DNA of 64,000 nt from Pseudomonas maumuensis (lineage in GTDB: Bacteria; Pseudomonadota; Gammaproteobacteria; Pseudomonadales; Pseudomonadaceae): positions 2,976,001 to 3,040,000 of the forward strand of contig NZ_CP077077.1 in the NCBI RefSeq assembly GCF_019139675.1, read 5' to 3'. Both the position numbers and the translations under genes were made by a program. Below the pieces are notes generated by a model. That model did not search any database, was not told the origin of the DNA, and saw nothing but the letters and a program-made list of their open reading frames with translations. Of this stretch, positions 1 to 9,606 are shown piece after piece. Within the stretch, counting starts at the first letter, position 1. Every line of letters begins with the position of its first letter.

Positions 1-1753
1 CATTGCGCAGGGCGAACGGTGTGGTGTGGAAGCCGTTCTCGCCCTTGCCGCTGACCTCAAGGCGGGTGCCCGGTTCGAACACATCGTGTACCCGCCACAT
101 GGCCCACATGCCCTGGGCGAAGTGCGGATAGAAATGACAGTGGTAGATGGCGTCGCCGGCTACGCGGTTGCGGTTGCCGGAACCGCCGTTGGCGATTTCG
201 TAGGTGTAGCCCACGCCCGGGCCGATGCCCTGGGCGTCGATGTAGTCGGAGTTGTCATCGTTGGGGTTGAACAGCCACTGGTGCCCGTGCAGGTGGAAGA
301 TGTGCTGCTCGTGCCCATTGTGGGTGTTGCGGAACTTGGTGAAGTCACCGATGTAGCTGTGGTGCACGTTGGCCGGTTCCGCCGGATACAGGGCCATGCT
401 CGCCTTGACCCCGGTGGCGCTGGCCGGCGGCGTTTCGCCCGGACGGATGTTCTCCAGCCCGACGTTGGCCGGGATATCCACCAGGGTGCCGATATCACCG
501 ACAGTGTGGGCACTGAGGAAAAATTCCTCGTAGGCGCACGACAGGCAGTCATGCATCGGCCCCACGCCAAGGCGGTTGGCCACCACCTCGGCGCCCATGC
601 CGCCGGAGCCGTAGTTGATCATGAACGAGTCGCGGGTCGGCTCCAGCACGTGGCCCATGACCGGGTCGGCCCAGTAGCCGGGGAAGGCCTGGGTGGCGGC
701 AACCTCGTCGGCGAACTGCGAGGCGAAGTCGCGGAAGGCTTCCAGGCGATTGGGCAGCGCCGGGTTGCGCTTGCCGACGCTTTCCAGCGGATAGGTGTTG
801 GCCGGGAAGCTGCCGTCCGGGTTGGGGCCCATGACGATGGCGTCGGTCTCGCTGCTCTGGATCTCGTTGCCATCGACCATGGCGATGATCGGCTTGCCGG
901 CCTTGCCCTCGGCGATCCACGGTTCGACGTTGGGGTAGCGCGCCTGGTAGTCGATCACCGGCTGACCGGTTGCGGTGCGGCCGGTGGTGGCCAGGCGCAT
1001 CTCCTCTTCGGTCAGGGTGTTGCGGTAGGTACGCCCGGCCTTGGGCACCACCACCACCTGGCCGAACAGGCCGTTGGCGACGTTGCCGCCGCCACCCTGC
1101 CCGCCGAAGGTCGCACCCTGGCTGGTAACGGCGAAGGCGCCTTCACGCTCGGCGTACAAGGTGTAGCTGCGGGTGCCGCCCGGGGCGACCAGGAAGTTGC
1201 CGTTGCGCCCGGTGTTGGCGGCGATATCACCGATGCTGTTGACCGCCTGCAGGCCGTTGACCTGGAAGCCCACATGGCGGTCGGTGACCTGCTCGTCAGC
1301 GACGAAGTGCTCGTTGCCCTCGTTCTCGACCTCGGCGCCCTCTTCTTCCTCGCCTTCGACTTCGGTCTCGTCGTGATCGATGCCGTGCTTGTTGGGGTTG
1401 GCCTGGTAGGCCAGCAGGTTGCTCAGGTTGACTGTCAGGCAGTCCCCCGCCGCCACCCGCAGCACGATCGGCCGCGGGCGCTTGTCCGGGCGCAGGGTGA
1501 CCTTGCCCGGCACCGCCGCACCGCCCTTGCTCAGGGGCACGCGATGCTCGTCCACCACGTCCTGGCGCAGGGCGAACATCATGCCGTTGGCGTTCTGCGC
1601 GCCGAGGCGGTTGAACATCAGTGGCTGATCCAGTGCCACCACGTTGGCCACCAGCGTGCGCTGGCACTGCACGGCGGCCTCGCTGGATACCTGCCAGCCC
1701 AGCAGGACCAGCAGGAAGGTGGACAGGACCGGGCCTTTGCGAGGAGTCGACAT
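1..1753 (-). CDS. Large multicopper oxidase (MofA/McoA/MnxG-type, putative Mn(II) oxidase), 3' end outside window
   Basis: The first 584 residues are visible and the frame is still open at base 1, so the protein is much longer than a laccase. Residues 1-27 look like a signal peptide. Copper-ligand motifs of a cupredoxin site are present: HIFHLHGHQW at 484-493 and HCH at 538-540 followed by H544 and M549. The ATG at 1753 follows a strong GGAGGT ribosome site. The early sequence (CQRTLVANVVALDQP, RPDKRPRPIVLRV) is what I remember of MofA/McoA-type bacterial manganese oxidases; MnxG is the alternative. A sigma54 promoter lies 40 bases upstream, and an MnxR/MnxS-like system is encoded at 42.9-47.6 kb. 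The multicopper oxidase family call is firm; manganese as substrate is inference. Confidence 0.8.
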   Translation of the reverse strand, partial: MSTPRKGPVLSTFLLVLLGWQVSSEAAVQCQRTLVANVVALDQPLMFNRLGAQNANGMMFALRQDVVDEHRVPLSKGGAAVPGKVTLRPDKRPRPIVLRVAAGDCLTVNLSNLLAYQANPNKHGIDHDETEVEGEEEEGAEVENEGNEHFVADEQVTDRHVGFQVNGLQAVNSIGDIAANTGRNGNFLVAPGGTRSYTLYAEREGAFAVTSQGATFGGQGGGGNVANGLFGQVVVVPKAGRTYRNTLTEEEMRLATTGRTATGQPVIDYQARYPNVEPWIAEGKAGKPIIAMVDGNEIQSSETDAIVMGPNPDGSFPANTYPLESVGKRNPALPNRLEAFRDFASQFADEVAATQAFPGYWADPVMGHVLEPTRDSFMINYGSGGMGAEVVANRLGVGPMHDCLSCAYEEFFLSAHTVGDIGTLVDIPANVGLENIRPGETPPASATGVKASMALYPAEPANVHHSYIGDFTKFRNTHNGHEQHIFHLHGHQWLFNPNDDNSDYIDAQGIGPGVGYTYEIANGGSGNRNRVAGDAIYHCHFYPHFAQGMWAMWRVHDVFEPGTRLEVSGKGENGFHTTPFALRN

Positions 1754-1792
1754 GGGGCACCTCCGGGGACACAGGGATACTGCGTGGAGGTC

Positions 1793-1808
1793 AGCAAGTG
1801 CCGTGCCA
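1793..1808 (-). promoter_or_regulatory. Sigma54 (-24/-12) promoter of the multicopper oxidase gene
   Basis: Reading the minus strand gives TGGCACGGCACTTGCT, which matches the consensus TGGCACG-N4-TTGCW at every defined position with the obligatory GG-N10-GC spacing. Transcription would start near 1783, leaving a leader of about 30 bases before the ATG. An AT-rich stretch (1811-1840) lies just upstream, as is usual where DNA bending brings an activator to sigma54. Confidence 0.8.
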
Positions 1809-1984
1809 GTTAATTAACTGATGAATTTCAATTAGTTAAGCGATGGAGAGTGGGGAAACCGGGGGATATCACCCATTGATGACCCCGGATCAGGGCCTAC
1901 CGCGCAAGGGCTACGCAGTTTTCCGGTGCCACGACAAGCTGACGCCTACAAGAAACAGGCAATCACTCCGATAGCATTTAGTGA

Positions 1985-2014
1985 TTGAACGCCAACGCAA
2001 AGGTGCAGTAAGCT
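1985..2014 (+). promoter_or_regulatory. Candidate sigma70 promoter of the aromatic leader/DAHP synthase unit
   Basis: TTGAAC (1985-1990) and TAAGCT (2009-2014) are 18 bases apart, 25 bases before the leader ATG. The -35 box overlaps the right arm of a perfect inverted repeat CAATCACT-N12-AGTGATTG (1960-1987), and CAATCACT recurs at 2021-2028. The repeats could be an operator; the promoter hexamers are only moderate matches. Confidence 0.4.
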
Positions 2015-2038
2015 CGGTCGCAATCACTGGAGAGCAAC

Positions 2039-2158
2039 ATGTCGAAACAAACCCGCAACCACGCCAACCACACCGGTCGCTCCGCGCACCGCGTGCTGGC
2101 CGTTGCCGGTCGTAACGCCGTTGCCAGCTTTTATTTTGGGTATTGGTTTAGCCACTAG
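2039..2158 (+). CDS. Aromatic-amino-acid leader peptide (39 aa)
   Basis: A 39-residue reading frame whose end reads Phe-Tyr-Phe-Gly-Tyr-Trp-Phe-Ser-His (residues 31-39), an extreme clustering of aromatic codons (2129-2149). A GGAGAG ribosome site precedes the ATG. The stop codon abuts the first stem of an RNA structure (2158-2181), and a strong intrinsic terminator follows at 2216-2254, ahead of a DAHP synthase gene. This is the architecture of a transcription attenuator in which ribosome stalling at aromatic codons senses charged tRNA(Phe/Tyr/Trp). The peptide itself probably has no other role. Confidence 0.75.
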   Translation: MSKQTRNHANHTGRSAHRVLAVAGRNAVASFYFGYWFSH

Positions 2159-2254
2159 GCGCCGATTACCCATCCGGCGCCCACCTTCGAGGGGCCGCCG
2201 AACATGAGAATACTCAAACCCCCGGTCGGCTCCCCGACCGGGGGTTTTGCTTTT
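2158..2254 (+). terminator. Attenuator: leader hairpin and intrinsic terminator before DAHP synthase
   Basis: The terminator stem is CCCCCGGTCGG (2219-2229) with CCGACCGGGGG (2234-2244), a CTCC loop, extended by three A-T pairs and followed by TTTT. Upstream, GGCGCCG (2158-2164) pairs with CGGCGCC (2175-2181). By hand, the control-codon segment TGGGTA (2137-2142) can pair with TACCCA (2167-2172), and GCCGATT (2161-2167) can pair with GGTCGGC (2224-2230), which would break the terminator. These competing pairings fit a classical attenuator. Confidence 0.75.
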
Positions 2255-2295
2255 CCGGGCCCACGAAACATACCGATCACCTTGAGGACAGCGTC

Positions 2296-2439
2296 ATGAA
2301 CCACACCACCTACTACCGCACCTATGCATGGCGATTTAGCCAGTTCCGTTCGGGCCAGCCTGCCGCCTCCGTTCGGTCGATTTCCGGTGGCAATGCCGCA
2401 CAGACACCCCATTTGACGATCAGTCGAACACCTCGATAG
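2296..2439 (+). CDS. Second aromatic-rich small ORF (47 aa) between attenuator and DAHP synthase
   Basis: It starts Met-Asn-His-Thr-Thr-Tyr-Tyr-Arg-Thr-Tyr-Ala-Trp-Arg-Phe-Ser-Gln-Phe, with six aromatic residues among residues 6-17, and has a TTGAGGA ribosome site. It lies downstream of the terminator, so it is only transcribed on readthrough. A short hairpin GCGGG/CCCGC (2450-2465) follows, before the synthase ribosome site, without a T run. It could be a second leader acting on translation or mRNA stability, or a short unrelated peptide. Coding status rests only on composition, ribosome site and position. Confidence 0.5.
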   Translation: MNHTTYYRTYAWRFSQFRSGQPAASVRSISGGNAAQTPHLTISRTPR

Positions 2440-2488
2440 GGCCGACCGCGCGGGCCAGAACCCGCCGTCCGCCCAGGGAACAAACGCC

Positions 2489-3550
2489 ATGCAAGCCTCG
2501 AACCTCGCCCTGCCCCTGACCCAGCCGCACGCTGCCAACACCAACGTCAGCCAGCGCCTGCCCAGCCCGCACCTGCTCAAGCAGCAGATGCCGCTGTCCA
2601 GCGAACTCACCCAGCAAGTCCACGCCCAACGCCAAGCGATCCGCGCCATTCTCGAAGGCCGCGACGAACGCCTGCTGGTGGTGGTCGGCCCCTGCTCGAT
2701 CCATGACCCGCGCTCGGCCCTCGAGTACGCCGACCGCCTCGCCGCGCTCAGCCGCGAGGTCGACGACAAGCTGCTGCTGGTGATGCGCGCCTACGTGGAA
2801 AAACCGCGCACCACCGTGGGCTGGAAAGGCCTGGCCTACGATCCGCACCTCGATGGCAGCGACGACATGCACGCCGGCATCGCCCTGTCCCGTGGCCTGA
2901 TGCTGGGCATGCTCGAACGCGGCCTGCCGATCGCCACCGAGCTGCTGCAGCCGATGGCCGCCGGCTACTTCGACGACCTGCTGGGCTGGGCCGCCATCGG
3001 CGCGCGCACCACCGAGTCGCAGATCCACCGCGAAATGGTCAGTGGCCTCGAGCTGCCGGTCGGCTTCAAGAACGGCACCGACGGCGGTATCGGCATCGCC
3101 TGCGACGCCATGCGCAGCGCCGCCCACTCGCACCGCCACTTCGGCATGGACGCGCAGGGCCACCCGGCGATCATCGAGACCCTGGGCAATCCCGACACCC
3201 ACCTGGTGTTGCGCGGCGGACACAAGGGCCCGAACTACGACGCCCAGAGCATCGCCCTGGCGCGCCAGGGCCTGGCCAAGGCCGGTCTTGCGCCACGCAT
3301 CATGGTCGACTGCAGCCATGCCAACAGCGGCAAGGATCCGGCGCGCCAGCCGGCGGTATTCGAGGACGTGCTGGCCCAGCGCCTGGCCGGTGACCGCTCG
3401 CTGGTCGGGGTGATGCTCGAGGGCCACCTGTTCGACGGCTGCCAGGCCCTCGGCAAGGGCGCGCTGAAGTACGGCGTGTCGATCACCGACGGCTGCCTGG
3501 GCTGGGACGCGACCGAAGCGATGCTGCGCAAGGCGGCTGAGTGCCTGTAG
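2489..3550 (+). CDS. aroF: 3-deoxy-7-phosphoheptulonate (DAHP) synthase, class I
   Basis: This 353-residue enzyme condenses phosphoenolpyruvate and erythrose 4-phosphate in the first step of the shikimate pathway. Class I motifs are visible in order: GPCSIHD (67-73), RAYVEKPRTTVGWKG (about 99-113), GARTTESQIHR, GFKNGTDG, LRGG..KGPNY and MVDCSH. Length agrees with the E. coli AroF/G/H enzymes. The start has the ribosome site AGGGA 12 bases upstream. The leader peptide and terminator in front imply control by aromatic amino acid supply in addition to any allosteric control. Which isozyme (Tyr, Phe or Trp sensitive) cannot be told from sequence alone. Confidence 0.9.
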   Translation: MQASNLALPLTQPHAANTNVSQRLPSPHLLKQQMPLSSELTQQVHAQRQAIRAILEGRDERLLVVVGPCSIHDPRSALEYADRLAALSREVDDKLLLVMRAYVEKPRTTVGWKGLAYDPHLDGSDDMHAGIALSRGLMLGMLERGLPIATELLQPMAAGYFDDLLGWAAIGARTTESQIHREMVSGLELPVGFKNGTDGGIGIACDAMRSAAHSHRHFGMDAQGHPAIIETLGNPDTHLVLRGGHKGPNYDAQSIALARQGLAKAGLAPRIMVDCSHANSGKDPARQPAVFEDVLAQRLAGDRSLVGVMLEGHLFDGCQALGKGALKYGVSITDGCLGWDATEAMLRKAAECL

Positions 3551-3629
3551 GAGCAATACGCAAGCCTTGCGAGACATGTCCCAGACAAGTGCGCTAGGCT
3601 TGCCCTTTTCCCCCCAAGGAGCAGTACCC

Positions 3630-3911
3630 ATGGCCCGAGCCACCGCCCGCCACATCCTGGTTGCCAGCGAAGACAAGTGCAACGAACTCAAAGCGCAGAT
3701 CGAAGCTGGCGCCGACTTCGCCGAAGTCGCCAAGGCCAACTCCACCTGCCCATCCAGCCGCCAGGGCGGCGACCTGGGCTCGTTCGGCCCAGGCCAGATG
3801 GTTCGCGAGTTCGACACCGTGGTCTTCAGCGCGCCGCTGAACGTCGTCCAGGGTCCGGTGAAGACCCAGTTCGGCTACCACCTGCTGGAAGTGACCAGCC
3901 GCCAGGACTGA
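3630..3911 (+). CDS. ppiC: Peptidyl-prolyl cis-trans isomerase C (parvulin)
   Basis: A 93-residue stand-alone parvulin that isomerises proline bonds. The signature is complete: ARHILV near the N-terminus, STCPS..GGDLG..GPGQMV, then PVKTQFGYHLLEV. There is no signal peptide, so it is cytoplasmic. The ATG at 3630 has the ribosome site AAGGAG; a longer frame upstream lacks support. A second, related parvulin is encoded at 13934-14209. Confidence 0.9.
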   Translation: MARATARHILVASEDKCNELKAQIEAGADFAEVAKANSTCPSSRQGGDLGSFGPGQMVREFDTVVFSAPLNVVQGPVKTQFGYHLLEVTSRQD

Positions 3912-3942
3912 TCCGGCATTGCCGTGCTCGTTCCTGTAGGAG

Positions 3943-3976
3943 CGATCGTTGTGGGAGCGGGCTTGCCCCGCTCGCA
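3943..3976. repeat. Single REP element
   Basis: The segment GTGGGAGCGGGCTTGCCCCG (3951-3970) is a solitary variant of the REP sequence that occurs as inverted pairs at 7917, 9452 and 42785. It sits between ppiC and the solute-binding protein gene. Confidence 0.6.
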
Positions 3977-3992
3977 CAAAAGCCGTTTCGAC

Positions 3993-5834
3993 ATGATCAT
4001 GCGCTGTGTGGCTGCAAGTTGCGTGTGCCTGATCCTGCCGTTTTCACTACAGGCCGCCCCCACCCACGCCATCACCGTCTACGGTGAAGCCCCCCGCTAC
4101 CCCGCGAAATTCCACCACTTCGACTACGTCAACCCCGACGCCCCCAAGGGCGGTAGCCTACGCCGCTCGGCCATCGAGATCGGCCAGTTCGACCATATCC
4201 TGCCCTACATCGACAAAGGCATCGGCGTCAGCCAGGTCGATGGCTGGCTGTACGCGCCGCTGGCCGTGCGTTCGCTCGACGAGCCCTACACCGTCTACGG
4301 CCTGATCGCCCAGCGCCTGGAGCGCGGCCCCGACGACGCCTGGTTGCGCTTCTACCTCGACCCGCGCGCCACCTTTGCCGACGGCAAGCCGGTGCGCGCC
4401 GAGGACGTACGCTTCAGCTACGAGCGTCTGATGAGCCAAGGCAGCCTCAAGTACCGTACCCAGTTCGCCGAAGTGGCCGGGGTCACCGTCGAAGGCCCGC
4501 GCCAGGTGCGCTTCGACTTCAAGCAGCCCCATGGCCGCACCCTGCCGCTGGAGCTGGCCGGCCTGCCGGTGCTGCCCGAGCATGACTGGCGCCAGCGCGA
4601 CTTCGCCAACGGCGCCGGCTTCGACAAGCCCGTGGGCAGCGGCCCCTATCGCATCGGCAGGATCGACAACGGCCGCAGCATCACCTTCGAGCGCGATGCG
4701 AACTGGTGGGCGCGGGACCTGCCGGTCGCCCGCGGGCTGTACAACTTCGCCCGCATCAGCGTCGAATTCTTCGGCGACACCGAAGTGGCCCGCCAGGTAC
4801 TCAAGGGCGGTGGCTACGACTACAACCGCGAGTACTCCGCCACCGCCTACACCCTCGGCTACAACGGCGCGGCGCTGGATGACGGGCGCCTGCGCCGTGC
4901 CCACCTGGGCCCGGCCAAGCCGCAGATCGCCCAGGGCTTCGTGTTCAACCTGGACCAGCCGCAGTTCAAGGACCGCCGCGTGCGCCAGGCCCTGGGCATG
5001 CTCTGGGATTTCGAGTGGAGCAACCGGCAGATGATGCGCAACCTGTACATCCGCCAGCAGAGCCTGTACGCCAACACGCCACTGGCCGCCCGCGCCCTGC
5101 CCGACGCCGAGGAGCTCAAGCTGCTCGAGCCGTTGCGCGGCCAGGTGCCGGATGAAGTGTTCAGCCAGGTGTTCAGTGCGCCGGTCACCGATGGCTCCGG
5201 CATCATTCGCCAACAGCAACTGCAGGCCTTGGCCTTGCTGCAGGACGCCGGCTGGCATCCCCAGGGCGATCGGCTGGTCAACGCCCAGGGCCAGCCGCTG
5301 AGCTTCACCTTCCTCAATGGCCAGTCGGGCATGGAGCGCCTGCTGCTGCCGTGGAAGCGCAACCTGGCGCAGATCGGCGTCGAGCTGAACATCCGCAACG
5401 TCGACTCGGCCCAGTACGTCAATCGCGTGATGGCCCGCGACTACGACATGATCGTCACCGGCTACCCGGTGACCCTGTCGCCAGGCAGCGAGCAGTACAA
5501 CTACTTCGGTTCCGCAGCGGCGAACGATCCCGGCTCGAACAACCTGATGGTGCTCAAGGATCCGGCAGTGGATCGCCTGCTCGACGGCCTGGTGCGCGCT
5601 TCAAGCCAGGCCGACATGCTGCGCCACGCCCGCGCCCTGGACCGGGTGCTGCAATGGAACTACTACTGGATCCCCAACTACTACCCGCCTGGCAGCTCGA
5701 CGGTGTGGTGGAACCGCTTCGGCCTGCCCAAGGTACAGGCCACCTATGACGAAGGCCTGGACACCTGGTGGGAAGTCAGCCCACGGGCTCTGACCACCCA
5801 GCAGATGGCCGAGCGCCAGGGGAGCGCGCCATGA
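3993..5834 (+). CDS. yejA: YejA-type peptide/oligopeptide ABC transporter solute-binding protein
   Basis: A 613-residue periplasmic binding protein of the SBP family 5. The ATG at 3993 (or 3999) gives a clear signal peptide ending near Ala-Ala-Pro-Thr-His-Ala; upstream codons in the same frame belong to a REP element and are not coding. The mature start ([25 protein letters not shown]) is characteristic of YejA relatives, which deliver peptides such as microcin C or muramyl peptides to YejBEF. Its stop overlaps the permease start (ATGA at 5831-5834), so the three genes form one translationally coupled operon. The ligand is unknown. Confidence 0.85.
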   Translation: MIMRCVAASCVCLILPFSLQAAPTHAITVYGEAPRYPAKFHHFDYVNPDAPKGGSLRRSAIEIGQFDHILPYIDKGIGVSQVDGWLYAPLAVRSLDEPYTVYGLIAQRLERGPDDAWLRFYLDPRATFADGKPVRAEDVRFSYERLMSQGSLKYRTQFAEVAGVTVEGPRQVRFDFKQPHGRTLPLELAGLPVLPEHDWRQRDFANGAGFDKPVGSGPYRIGRIDNGRSITFERDANWWARDLPVARGLYNFARISVEFFGDTEVARQVLKGGGYDYNREYSATAYTLGYNGAALDDGRLRRAHLGPAKPQIAQGFVFNLDQPQFKDRRVRQALGMLWDFEWSNRQMMRNLYIRQQSLYANTPLAARALPDAEELKLLEPLRGQVPDEVFSQVFSAPVTDGSGIIRQQQLQALALLQDAGWHPQGDRLVNAQGQPLSFTFLNGQSGMERLLLPWKRNLAQIGVELNIRNVDSAQYVNRVMARDYDMIVTGYPVTLSPGSEQYNYFGSAAANDPGSNNLMVLKDPAVDRLLDGLVRASSQADMLRHARALDRVLQWNYYWIPNYYPPGSSTVWWNRFGLPKVQATYDEGLDTWWEVSPRALTTQQMAERQGSAP

Positions 5835-6889
5835 CCACCTATATCCTGCGCCGCCTGCTGCTGATCATTCCGACCCTGCTGGCGATCCTGCTGGTCAACT
5901 TCGCCATCGTCCAAGCAGCCCCCGGCGGCCCGGTGGAACAGGCCGTGGCCCGCCTGCAGGGCATCGGTGGCGGCGCGCCGGGCGCACAGGTCGAGGCGGT
6001 GCAGGGCGAATCCCGCGCCACCCGTGGCCTGGACCCCAAGCTGATAGAAGAGATCAAGCGCCAGTACGGTTTCGACAAGTCCGCCCCGGAACGGCTGTGG
6101 CTGATGCTCGGCCAGTACGCCCGGCTGGACTTCGGCCAGAGCTTCTTCCGCGGCGCCAAGGTCACCGATTTGATCGTGGAAAAACTGCCGGTGACCCTGT
6201 CGCTGGGCTTCTGGGCCACGCTGATCACCTACCTGGTGTCGATCCCGCTGGGTATCCGCAAGGCGGTGCGTCATGGCAGCCGCTTCGATGCCTGGAGCAG
6301 CGCGCTGATCGTGATCGGCTACGCCCTGCCCTCGTTCCTGTTCGCCCTGCTGCTGATCGTGCTGTTCGCCGGCGGCACCTCGCTCAACTGGTTCCCGGTA
6401 CGTGGCCTGGTCTCCGACGACTTCGAGCAGCTCAGCCTGCTGGGCAAGGTCGCCGACTACTTCTGGCACCTGGTGCTGCCGGTCGGCGCCCTGGTGATCG
6501 GCGGCTTCGCCACCCTGACCTTGTTGACCAAGAACGCCTTCCTCGACGAGATCGCCCGCCAGTACGTGGTCACTGCCCGCGCCAAGGGCCTGAGCGAACG
6601 TCGCGTGTTGTACGGCCATGTGCTGCGCAACGCCATGTTGCTGGTGGTGGCCGGCCTGCCCCAGGCGCTGATCACGGTGTTCTTCGCCGGCTCCCTGCTG
6701 ATCGAGGTGATCTTCTCCCTCGACGGTCTGGGGCGCATGAGCTACGAGGCGGCGGTGTCGCGGGACTACCCGGTGGTGTTCGGCACCCTGTTCATCTTCA
6801 CCCTGGCCGGGCTGCTGATCCGCCTGCTGGGCGACCTGTGCTACACGGTGCTCGACCCGCGCATCGACTTCGACGCGACGGGCCACTGA
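5831..6889 (+). CDS. yejB: YejB-type ABC transporter permease
   Basis: A 352-residue inner-membrane permease with an N-terminal membrane segment ([20 protein letters not shown]), a periplasmic stretch, and five further segments. The cytoplasmic coupling loop that contacts the ATPase reads [29 protein letters not shown], the EAA-type motif of the DppB/OppB family. It overlaps the binding-protein stop by four bases and ends in TGATG shared with the next permease. No ATPase gene follows. Confidence 0.88.
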   Translation: MTTYILRRLLLIIPTLLAILLVNFAIVQAAPGGPVEQAVARLQGIGGGAPGAQVEAVQGESRATRGLDPKLIEEIKRQYGFDKSAPERLWLMLGQYARLDFGQSFFRGAKVTDLIVEKLPVTLSLGFWATLITYLVSIPLGIRKAVRHGSRFDAWSSALIVIGYALPSFLFALLLIVLFAGGTSLNWFPVRGLVSDDFEQLSLLGKVADYFWHLVLPVGALVIGGFATLTLLTKNAFLDEIARQYVVTARAKGLSERRVLYGHVLRNAMLLVVAGLPQALITVFFAGSLLIEVIFSLDGLGRMSYEAAVSRDYPVVFGTLFIFTLAGLLIRLLGDLCYTVLDPRIDFDATGH

Positions 6890-7905
6890 TGTTCTCGCCC
6901 ATCGCCCGGCGCCGCCTGCGCCGCTTTCGCGACAACCGCCGCGGCTGGGTTTCGCTATGGCTGTTCGCCGCGCTGTTGCTGCTGAGCCTGGGCGCGGAAC
7001 TGGTGGCCAATGACAAACCCTTGCTGCTCGGCTACCAGGGCGAGCTGTACACCCCGGCGCTCAAGCGCTACACCGAGCAGCAGTTCGGCGGGCAACTGCC
7101 GTTCCAGCCCGACTACCGCAGCCAATACGTGCGCCAGCTGATCGAGGGCCAGGGCGGCTGGATGCTCTTCGCGCCGATCCCGTTCAGCGCCGACACGCCC
7201 AACTACGACCTGCAGGTGCCTACCCCCAGCCCGCCCAGCACGAGCAACTGGCTTGGTACCGACGACCAGGGCCGCGACGTGCTGGCGCGGGTGCTGTACG
7301 GCACGCGGGTGTCGCTGCTGTTCGCCTTCGCCCTGACCCTGCTCAGCGTGCTGATCGGCGTCACGGCCGGCGCCCTGCAGGGCTACCACGGCGGCTGGGT
7401 CGACCTGCTCGGCCAGCGCCTGCTGGAGGTGTGGTCGGGGTTGCCGGTGCTGTACCTGCTGATCATCCTGTCGGGGTTCGTCGAGCCGGATTTCTGGTGG
7501 TTGCTGGGGATCATGGCGCTGTTCTCCTGGCTGACCCTGGTGGATGTGGTGCGCGCCGAGTTCCTTCGTGGGCGCAACCTGGAATACGTCAAGGCCGCTC
7601 GCGCACTGGGGCTGTCCGACACTCAGGTGATGCTGCGGCATATCCTGCCCAACGCCCTCAACGCGACCCTGACCTACGTGCCGTTCATGCTCACCGGGGC
7701 GATCACCACCCTGACCGCGCTGGACTTCCTCGGCTTCGGCATGCCCGCTGGCAGCGCCTCGCTGGGCGAGCTGGTGACCCAGGGCAAGCAGCACCTCGAG
7801 GCGCCGTGGCTGGGCTTTACCGCGTTCTTTGCCCTGGCGCTGATCCTGTCGTTGCTGGTATTCATCGGCGATGCGCTGCGCGAGGCGTTCGACCCGCGCC
7901 GGTGA
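6889..7905 (+). CDS. yejE: YejE-type ABC transporter permease
   Basis: A 338-residue DppC/OppC-family permease. It has one N-terminal membrane segment, a long periplasmic loop (about residues 40-130), the motif LGTDDQGRDVLARVLYGTRVSL and the coupling loop EFLRGRNLEYVKAARALGLSDTQVMLRHILPNA. Length fits E. coli YejE (341 residues). Its ATG overlaps the yejB stop by one base. In the E. coli operon YejF, a double ATPase, would follow; here a REP pair and a regulator follow instead. Confidence 0.88.
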   Translation: MFSPIARRRLRRFRDNRRGWVSLWLFAALLLLSLGAELVANDKPLLLGYQGELYTPALKRYTEQQFGGQLPFQPDYRSQYVRQLIEGQGGWMLFAPIPFSADTPNYDLQVPTPSPPSTSNWLGTDDQGRDVLARVLYGTRVSLLFAFALTLLSVLIGVTAGALQGYHGGWVDLLGQRLLEVWSGLPVLYLLIILSGFVEPDFWWLLGIMALFSWLTLVDVVRAEFLRGRNLEYVKAARALGLSDTQVMLRHILPNALNATLTYVPFMLTGAITTLTALDFLGFGMPAGSASLGELVTQGKQHLEAPWLGFTAFFALALILSLLVFIGDALREAFDPRR

Positions 7906-7916
7906 TCGCTTGTACC

Positions 7917-7992
7917 GGCCTCATCGCCGGCAAGCCGGCTCCCACAGGGTTCGCGCTATCTCTGTGGGAGCCGGCTTGCCGGCGATGAGGCC
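7917..7992. repeat. Inverted REP pair (31-bp perfect arms)
   Basis: Arms 7917-7947 and 7962-7992 are exact reverse complements around a 14-base loop and contain the core GCCGGCAAGCCGGCTCCCAC. The element is 12 bases after the yejE stop and could end or stabilise the operon transcript. Confidence 0.85.
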
Positions 7993-8017
7993 TTCACGTC
8001 CAACCCAAGGCCAATGC

Positions 8018-9393
<1,376 letters not shown>

Positions 9394-9403
<10 letters not shown>

Positions 9404-9429
9404 AGAGACGCACATCTCACTACCGAGAT
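9394..9429. promoter_or_regulatory. Two tandem TCTC-N6-GAGA palindromes (candidate activator sites)
   Basis: GTCTC-N6-GAGAC (9394-9409) and ATCTC-N6-GAGAT (9414-9429) have centres exactly 20 bases apart, i.e. on the same face of the helix. They lie about 180-215 bases upstream of the -24/-12 promoter at 9607, the usual position of upstream activating sites for sigma54 activators. The first overlaps the stop codon of the regulator gene. Confidence 0.6.
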
Positions 9430-9451
9430 CATTGCGAGGGCTGCGCCCTCG

Positions 9452-9518
9452 ATCGCCGGCAAGCCGGCTCCCACAGGGGCGTACCGCGATCAACTGTGGG
9501 AGCCGGCTTGCCGGCGAT
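9452..9518. repeat. Inverted REP pair
   Basis: Arms 9452-9476 and 9494-9518 (ATCGCCGGCAAGCCGGCTCC... and its complement) are perfect over 25 bases. The pair separates activator palindromes 1-2 from palindrome 3. Confidence 0.85.
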
Positions 9519-9540
9519 GGGCCGCAACGCGGCCCCACTC

Positions 9541-9555
9541 TCTCAAATTCGAGAC
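9541..9555. promoter_or_regulatory. Third TCTC-N6-GAGA palindrome
   Basis: TCTC-AAATTC-GAGAC has the same half-sites and spacing as the two palindromes at 9394-9429 and is centred about 62 bases upstream of the -24 element. Confidence 0.5.
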
Positions 9556-9606
9556 ACCAATTTTGATAGAAACAATAAAACTCAATAATTTCAATAGCTT
9601 AAGAAG

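Noticed and set aside
26..1813. 595-codon plus-strand frame at the left edge
   Set aside because: It is antisense to the multicopper oxidase, whose copper motifs, signal peptide, ribosome site and sigma54 promoter are all on the minus strand.
7906..8017. Search for a YejF-type ATPase or a fragment of it after yejE
   Set aside because: Only a REP pair and the leader of the regulator gene are present; no Walker motif in any frame.
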